Assembly (NCBI GenBank): GCA_031265445.1
Contig: JAISCQ010000089.1
Span: forward strand, 1-37,210
Reading direction: 5' to 3'
Source: Bacteroidales bacterium
GTDB taxonomy: Bacteria > Bacteroidota > Bacteroidia > Bacteroidales > UBA4181
Length of the DNA: 37,210 bases
This document shows, piece after piece, positions 32,948 to 37,210 of the stretch. The translations under genes were made by a program, and so were the position numbers. The notes beneath the pieces are model-generated. The model was not told the DNA's origin. It did not search any database and saw only the letters and a list, made by a program, of their open reading frames with translations. The first letter of the stretch is position 1, and each line of letters opens with the position of its first letter.

Positions 32948-34038
32948 TGATCCATCTTTTTAAATTCGCCGATGAGCTGTTTCAGGCAAGCGGCATCCGA
33001 TTCGGCTTTCTCATACGTTTCCCGGTCGTAGTATGATTTCAGGAAAGCATCGGCGCCCGACCATACCGTTTGTATCATCCCCTGGAAATGCCGTGCCATA
33101 GCGTTCGGCGACTGTTTGCGGAAGCGTTTCATATCTTCCAGCTGCTGTACGGCCAAAGACGGTTTCCGCCAGGGACAGGTCGCCACGTCGAAGCCCTTCA
33201 TGGCAAAATATACCGGGGTGAGGTCGGCGCGTTCGTAGTGCCAGTCGCAGATAAAGACTTCTTTCGGGATCAGGTCGATGGCGCGGCTGGTCTGGTTCAT
33301 GCTCCCTTCCCATGCGCCGATGCCGGTGGTTTTGCCGTCGATCAGGCGGTCGCCCCAGATGTAGAGCCGTCCGCCGCGCGCTGCCAGGTGATGGTGTATC
33401 AACGTTAACTCGCCGGCAAACAATTCGGCTTTATCGCGTCCCGAGCAGCGCGGACATTTGTCGTCGCCGATGTAAAATACCTCGTCCATCCCGGCATGGA
33501 ACAGGTTGGTTTCAAAAGCATCCAACAGTTCGTCCACAACCTCGAAAACGACCTGATGCACCTCCGGGTGAAGCGGACAGTAGCTTTTGCAGTACAGGCC
33601 GTCGGCATTGGGCCACTCGTATTTCCCGGGCATCTTTACGTGCGGCGTTTCATCAAATCCGGGATACGCTTTCAACAGGTTGCCCACCTGCGAAGCCCAC
33701 GACTGGTGCCCCAGCAGGTTGACCTGAGGCGCTATTTGCATGTTGTATTTCCGGCAAACGGCCACGATCTTTTTAACGTCGGCTTTTGACAAAGTCGATG
33801 CATCACGCAGTTCGGGATGGCTTTCGTAAGCGTAATTGTAATCCACCCGCAGGATCAGCAGGTTGAAACGCGCCGGGGCCAGTTCGGTTTCGATAAATTT
33901 CAGGAAAAGATCCAGCCCGCGCTGCGAAGGAGCTGCAATGGCCAACCCGCGCACCAGAGGTTGATCGTCCGGTTTCGACTGCGCCTGTGTACTTGAAAAC
34001 CACAAGGCTACTGTAAAAATAAAGATAAAATGTTTCAT
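32944..34038 (-). CDS. GH20-like (beta-N-acetylhexosaminidase-type) family protein, exported
   Basis: A 364-residue protein with signal peptide MKHFIFIFTVALWFSSTQAQ. The TIM-barrel core includes LILRVDYNYAYESHPEL, YNMQIAPQVNLLGHQSW and FHAGMDEVFYIGDDKC with the Asp-Glu pair D185-E186, as in GH20 where Glu is the acid/base and Asp orients the acetamido group. CPRCSG follows. It lacks the N-terminal domain of many GH20 enzymes and is short, so it may belong to a GH20-related subfamily. It is the first gene of the operon with the beta-helix/propeller protein and GH5. A hexosaminidase activity would fit NagB elsewhere in the window. Confidence 0.85.
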   Translation of the reverse strand: MKHFIFIFTVALWFSSTQAQSKPDDQPLVRGLAIAAPSQRGLDLFLKFIETELAPARFNLLILRVDYNYAYESHPELRDASTLSKADVKKIVAVCRKYNMQIAPQVNLLGHQSWASQVGNLLKAYPGFDETPHVKMPGKYEWPNADGLYCKSYCPLHPEVHQVVFEVVDELLDAFETNLFHAGMDEVFYIGDDKCPRCSGRDKAELFAGELTLIHHHLAARGGRLYIWGDRLIDGKTTGIGAWEGSMNQTSRAIDLIPKEVFICDWHYERADLTPVYFAMKGFDVATCPWRKPSLAVQQLEDMKRFRKQSPNAMARHFQGMIQTVWSGADAFLKSYYDRETYEKAESDAACLKQLIGEFKKMDQ

Positions 34039-34199
34039 TACAGGTACGATTTTAAATAAATAAACAGGTGCAATATTAAAGATAATCGTACAGTTAGAGG
34101 TTCGTTTTCTTTCAAAAAAGGTTTGAAATCTGATAAAACCTAAATTTTAACAATGTGATATAAATATTGGTGAAAAATTTCGCATCTCCGTGTAACAAA

Positions 34200-34232
34200 T
34201 AGATCCTTATTTCGTAAGTATAGATACTTATT
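34200..34232. promoter_or_regulatory. Paired operator-like repeats in the divergent GH operon / lipoprotein gap
   Basis: TAGATCCTTATT (34200-34211) and TAGATACTTATT (34221-34232) are direct repeats, 11 of 12 identical, 21 bp apart, which is two helical turns. The second overlaps a 16-bp palindrome TAAGTAT AG ATACTTA (34215-34230). They sit 22-54 bp before the lipoprotein ATG and between two divergent genes. A regulator dimer binding both is plausible; it could also be part of a -33/-7 region. Confidence 0.45.
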
Positions 34233-34253
34233 CAATAATAATTCAAAAAGAAA

Positions 34254-34967
34254 ATGATTCATTACACAAACAGTTTTAGAAATGCATGGATGGCGCTGCT
34301 GTGCGGCGCCATGCTGTGCGTATCATGCAAAAAGGACGAGCCTGAAAGCGCCTACGAAATCGTGGTCTCCATTGAAAACGGCACAAGTTACAATGATCAA
34401 ATTGACCTTGTAAAAGCGGAAATTGAACTCGACGACGAAAATGACATCATCACGCTTGTCAGCGCCCCTTATACCGGCGGCGGATTTACAATAACGCTTC
34501 CGGTAAGCGTCAGCGACCGGTACCTTGTATCTATTGATGATGAAATTTCAACGGATGTAACGGTAACGGTAAGCGATCCTCAAGTAAAAGTATGTATGGT
34601 GTCCCTGGAGGCATACAAATCGGAAATTAATACAGGTTATTTCTATCATGGAGTCGGAAAGTGGGTAGGAGAAGTGATGTATGTGGACAGAAATGTAACC
34701 ATTACAGGGTCTTATACTGAAACCGAAACTTATGGTGAAACGACGCTGACATATACGTATAAGTATGACATGCATCTGAGCAGGGGATGGAACATGGTAT
34801 ATGACAGAATGACAGAAGAAGGCCGTTCGTTTGAATATGAAATGACCACTCAAGTTCCTGCGGAAGCGAAATGGGTTTTTTATGATTACCCGCTGGGCTT
34901 TACACCAACAGGCTTCTTCGCTGCCGGCAAAGCGGCTGATAAAATAATGGGGCATCGCGGCCGTTGA
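34254..34967 (+). CDS. Lipoprotein of unknown function
   Basis: A 237-residue protein. ALLCGAMLCVSCKKDEPES contains a lipobox, with Cys25 followed by KKDE, an acidic/Lys-rich start matching the Bacteroidota lipoprotein surface-export signal. After it come beta-rich segments with many Thr, Val and Tyr, and no catalytic motif is recognised. The region KYDMHLSRGWNMVYDRMTEEG is the most distinctive. A good terminator follows at 34997-35032. It is divergent from the GH operon and shares the operator-like repeats, so joint regulation is possible. A glycan-binding role is conceivable but unsupported. Confidence 0.82.
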   Translation: MIHYTNSFRNAWMALLCGAMLCVSCKKDEPESAYEIVVSIENGTSYNDQIDLVKAEIELDDENDIITLVSAPYTGGGFTITLPVSVSDRYLVSIDDEISTDVTVTVSDPQVKVCMVSLEAYKSEINTGYFYHGVGKWVGEVMYVDRNVTITGSYTETETYGETTLTYTYKYDMHLSRGWNMVYDRMTEEGRSFEYEMTTQVPAEAKWVFYDYPLGFTPTGFFAAGKAADKIMGHRGR

Positions 34968-34996
34968 ATGACCGCCGCAAGGCCTGCGGACAACGC

Positions 34997-35032
34997 GACC
35001 CCGGTAAGGAGAAAACCCCTGCCGGGTCTTTT
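34997..35032 (+). terminator. Rho-independent terminator of the lipoprotein gene
   Basis: GACCCCGGTAAGG pairs with CCCCTGCCGGGTC (one bulge and small mismatches) around an AGAAAA loop. TTTTCT follows directly. It lies 30 bp after the lipoprotein stop. Confidence 0.7.
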
Positions 35033-35140
35033 CTAATGTCAAATGACCCTGTCAGCAGCGCCATGTATGCATCAACTAAAAGTATTTCCCCGACACAACG
35101 CCGTTGCCTGCATCTCTGCTCACGATCAATACTGTGGAAA

Positions 35141-35173
35141 GACCCTGTCAGGCTGTGAAGCTGCCGACAGGTC
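35141..35173. other. GACCCTGTC/GACAGGTC hairpin
   Basis: GACCCTGTC (35141-35149) pairs with GACAGGTC (35166-35173) with one bulged C. It has the same core as the hairpins at 501-527 and near 35791. It lies upstream of the small protein gene at 35271. Confidence 0.45.
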
Positions 35174-35217
35174 ATTTGAAGTTTTGACAATAGTATAATA
35201 TTCAATTCAAATTTGAT

Positions 35218-35225
35218 TATCTTTG
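35218..35225 (+). promoter_or_regulatory. -7 element for the gene at 35271
   Basis: TATCTTTG followed by CA, an exact TAnnTTTG match, 45 bp before the ATG. The TTTGCA form is shared with the nagB and Rpn-type promoters. No clear -33 TTTG lies at the normal distance. Confidence 0.5.
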
Positions 35226-35270
35226 CAGGAAATTTTTTGACCTGAAAAATGTAACCTAAAAAATGTAAAC

Positions 35271-35741
35271 ATGGCTTTAGACAATTTAATCTCGGTGTCT
35301 TTTACGGAAGACGAATTAGTCCGGTTAGACAGGGCGCTGATGGAAATCGAAGACATCATGAAAGGCAAGGCGGTAAACCTTACGCCGAAACAGCGGCAGT
35401 TGTACGGTCGCGTGGCATACGAAATGGAAGTGTGGATTGATAAAACATTCTCGTACATGCAGCAGGATCCGCAGTTGGTTCCTTCGTATATCAGCATGGA
35501 AGAGCATACGAAGGATATCGCTGCGCACCGTGCGCTTAATCCGCGTATCGAACGGGTGAACGGCGTTCTGCAATCAATGGAGGACACAAACCGTTTGCTG
35601 GGTAGCGACCTGTACAGCAATTCCATAGCATATTACCGCAGTTTGCGCGAAGCAGCCAAGGTAAACGCAATCGGAGCGTCGGCTAAATACAGCGACCTGA
35701 AACAGCAGTTTCCGGGAAGAGGAAAATCCTCCGGAAATTGA
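35271..35741 (+). CDS. Small helical protein of unknown function
   Basis: A 156-residue soluble protein without a signal peptide. It is predicted mostly helical and charged: FTEDELVRLDRALMEIEDIMKGKAVNL (11-37), QRQLYGRVAYEMEVWIDKTFSYM and HTKDIAAHRALNPRIERVNGVLQSMEDTNRLLGSDLYSNS-like segments. Similar small proteins of unknown role appear to be common in Bacteroidota, from memory. It has a strong -7 element and stands alone, so it is probably expressed. I see no DNA-binding or catalytic motif. The downstream gap holds a hairpin and the 22-bp array. Confidence 0.8.
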   Translation: MALDNLISVSFTEDELVRLDRALMEIEDIMKGKAVNLTPKQRQLYGRVAYEMEVWIDKTFSYMQQDPQLVPSYISMEEHTKDIAAHRALNPRIERVNGVLQSMEDTNRLLGSDLYSNSIAYYRSLREAAKVNAIGASAKYSDLKQQFPGRGKSSGN

Positions 35742-35790
35742 CCCTTCAATTGAAAATTTCGTGACGCATCACGTAAGCTCACGTTACCAG

Positions 35791-35819
35791 CCTGTCTGCG
35801 CTGCTTCGCGACCGACAGG
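35791..35819. other. CCTGTC/GACAGG hairpin before the 22-bp array
   Basis: CCTGTC (35791-35796) pairs with GACAGG (35814-35819). GCG/CGC pairs can extend it inward. It lies 50 bp after the stop of the small helical protein and 19 bp before the array. It is part of the same hairpin core seen elsewhere in the window. Confidence 0.45.
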
Positions 35820-35837
35820 ACTGGAACGGCTCGAATA

Positions 35838-36184
35838 GGCGTCCGGATATACTTTACAGGGCGTCCGAATATACTTTATAGGGCGTTCGGATATACTTTG
35901 TAGGGCGTTCAAATATACTTTATGGGGTGTCCGGATATACTTTAAAGGGCGTCCGAATATACTTTATGGGGTGTCCGAATATACTTTGTAGGGTGTCCAG
36001 ATATACTTTGTAGGGCGTTCAAATATACTTTATGGGGTGTCCGGATATACTTTGTAGGGCGTTCAAATATACTTTATGGGGTGTCCGGATATACTTTACA
36101 GGGCGTTCAAATATACTTTATAGGGCGTCCGAATATACTTTATGGGGTGTCCGGACATACTTTACAGGGCGTTCGAATATGGTT
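35838..36184. repeat. 22-bp tandem repeat array, about 16 copies
   Basis: Sixteen units with a strict 22-bp period. The core is GG(C/T)GT(C/T)C(G/A)(G/A)ATATACTTT, then a variable TA(T/C/A/G) spacer before the next GG. Unit variants recur in a pattern: the TTCAAATATACTTTATGG type and the TCCGGATATACTTT type alternate in the middle. That suggests expansion by a two-unit (44-bp) block. 22 bp is about two helical turns. There is no coding potential (22 is not a multiple of three) and no spacer diversity, so it is not CRISPR. Confidence 0.95.
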
Positions 36185-36467
36185 AAATATCATCAATAGA
36201 GTACAGATCGTGAACATCAAATGGTTACAGCATCAAATCATATAACCTCTCCCCTGTGCGTTGTTCCCGTTTCACAACCACAAAATATTACTACTCCCCA
36301 AAAAATCATTCCGAATGTTATATGATTTTTTGCGTGAAAAAATAAACGAGTTGCCATTGATTTCAATAAAAACAAACATAAATAACATAAATATTTAAAA
36401 CGTTCAGGATACAAAGAAACCTCCACAAAATTTTTAAAAAAACTGCTGCGCCATCTTACGTCAAGGT
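36185..36467. other. AT-rich gap after the 22-bp array, with a weak inverted repeat
   Basis: No gene is supported. AAAAAATCAT (36300-36309) and ATGATTTTTT (36322-36331) are perfect arms around a 12-base spacer. This is an A-stem-T shape that could act as a weak two-way terminator for the convergent genes, although the stem is AT-rich. A short minus-strand frame at 36238-36426 with a Cys near its end is not convincing. Confidence 0.45.
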
Positions 36468-37210
36468 TTATTCGGAAAAGGACTGTATGATTTCCTGATT
36501 TGCTTTCCTGATACTTTCCTGATTTACTTTTATCAGTTTACGGTCATAGGTGATCAGTCCGTTTACTTCGCCCTCCACATCGGTAAGCTGTGTATAAACC
36601 GCTCCTGAGAAGCGGTTGAGCGTTTTCAACATGTTCAGGTATTCGATATATTTGTCGGTGGTCTCCTCCGGATTTTTGAGCAGCGCTTCGTAACCGAAAT
36701 TTTCGTCGGCCTGCCACAGGTGTTCTTTCACGGCATAGCCGATACCTCCGTATTCTCCCAGCACATTGACGCGACCGGCGTCGTACAGGAACATTTCGGG
36801 TTCGGGGTAGTGGTGCTGGTCGAGCACATCGCCCGTATGATAGAAATTGCCGCCCGAAGCGATGTTCAGTATGCGCGACGCATCGTATGACTTTGTCAGC
36901 GCCGCTACTTTTTTCGTATCGAACTGTCCCCAGCCCTCGTTGAACGGGATCCACATGACGATGCAGGGATATGAGTACAGCCCGTCTATGATCTCTTTCC
37001 ACTCTTTCAGGTAGTTCTCGCGCGCTTCACGGGTCATGGGGGTCTCTTCGTTATCATCGTCAAGATAGTCACGCGCATAATCGGTTCTTTTACGTCCCCA
37101 GTTATTGTCGCCGCTCGGCATGTCCTGCCATACGAGCATCCCGATGCGGTCGCAATGGGTATACCAGCGCGCCGGTTCCACCTTGATGTGTTTACGGAGC
37201 ATGTTATATC
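36468..37210 (-). CDS. GH2 family glycoside hydrolase, C-terminal part (beta-galactosidase/glucuronidase type)
   Basis: About 247 codons are visible, and the frame continues past the right edge, so the true start is outside. NMLRKHIKVEPARWYTHCDRIGMLVWQDMP is the GH2 catalytic-barrel segment. VMWIPFNEGWGQFDT contains the acid/base Glu of the NE motif. LGEYGGIGY carries the probable nucleophile Glu. The short tail after the barrel (ITYDRKLIKVNQESIRKANQEI) suggests no extra C-terminal domain. The family covers beta-galactosidases, beta-glucuronidases and beta-mannosidases; the exact substrate is unknown. It ends convergent with the small helical protein, across the 22-bp array. Confidence 0.93.
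   Translation of the reverse strand, partial: YNMLRKHIKVEPARWYTHCDRIGMLVWQDMPSGDNNWGRKRTDYARDYLDDDNEETPMTREARENYLKEWKEIIDGLYSYPCIVMWIPFNEGWGQFDTKKVAALTKSYDASRILNIASGGNFYHTGDVLDQHHYPEPEMFLYDAGRVNVLGEYGGIGYAVKEHLWQADENFGYEALLKNPEETTDKYIEYLNMLKTLNRFSGAVYTQLTDVEGEVNGLITYDRKLIKVNQESIRKANQEIIQSFSE

Larger units (their letters stand above)
34968..35270. other. 303-bp intergenic region: terminator, hairpin and promoter, no gene seen
   Basis: It contains the terminator (34997-35032), GACCCTGTCAG at 35044, a hairpin at 35141-35173 and the -7 element at 35218-35225. No believable coding region is present. Confidence 0.55.

Noticed and set aside
35838-36184. CRISPR array
   Set aside because: Repeats are directly adjacent with no unique spacers, the unit is too short, and there are no cas genes nearby.
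36238-36426. Small minus-strand lipoprotein-like frame
   Set aside because: A Cys near the C-terminal end rather than after a leading hydrophobic stretch, AT-rich noise, and no promoter.
1-37210. tRNA, rRNA, insertion sequence or prophage genes
   Set aside because: No cloverleaf, rRNA stretch, DDE transposase or phage structural motif was recognised; the only mobile-related gene is the partial Rpn-type one.

Overview
The window looks like chromosome of a Bacteroidota bacterium, most likely order Bacteroidales. Four things point there: TonB-dependent receptors, one with an N-terminal carboxypeptidase-regulatory-like domain; a PorP/SprF protein beside a gliding-motility C-terminal-domain protein, both typical of type IX secretion (T9SS); repeated matches to the Bacteroidota promoter -7 element TAnnTTTG; and many exported glycoside hydrolases. 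Shine-Dalgarno sites are not evident. Species cannot be named from the sequence alone.

Layout. 1-254: start of an Rpn/PD-(D/E)XK transposase-type nuclease running off the left edge. 667-3048: TonB-dependent receptor. 3265-3500: 42-bp tandem array. 3735-4679: FabH-type ketoacyl synthase. 4813-9841 (minus strand): three paralogous exported proteins, then a type B T9SS CTD protein, then PorP. 9972-12660 (minus): peroxide-defence set ahpC, ahpF, Fur/PerR-type regulator. 12789-15508: second TonB receptor and a nitroreductase. 15568-16248: probable lipoprotein. 16435-19829: nagB, an unknown protein, folP, a PfkB sugar kinase. 19826-21657: translationally coupled ECF sigma factor and an unusual membrane partner combining an anti-sigma-like N-terminus, a SusC-like segment and a TonB-like C-terminus. 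22023-22748: small Hpt and STAS proteins. 22837-24207: GH29 fucosidase. 24289-28431: housekeeping genes truA, an AAG-type glycosylase, a DUF2520 protein, ruvC, and a SpoIID/LytB-like protein. 28636-34038 (minus): glycan-degradation operon of a GH20-like enzyme, a double beta-helix/beta-propeller protein and a GH5 enzyme. 34254-35741: lipoprotein and a small conserved-looking protein. 35838-36184: 22-bp tandem array. 36468-37210: C-terminal part of a GH2 enzyme running off the right edge.

How it fits together. The hydrolases (GH29, GH20-like, beta-helix/propeller, GH5, GH2) plus nagB and a PfkB kinase suggest scavenging of amino-sugar- or fucose-containing glycans. No SusC/SusD pair is present, so this is not a canonical polysaccharide utilization locus. 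The T9SS block looks like a self-contained surface-export cassette. Between genes the DNA is rich in structure: three unrelated tandem arrays (42, 41 and 22 bp), three long imperfect palindromes built from short repeated words, several hairpins on a CCTGTCAGG-like core, and a promoter segment shared almost exactly by two distant genes.

Limits. Functions come from motif recognition by eye, and start codons were chosen by family length and context. No database search or folding calculation was run.
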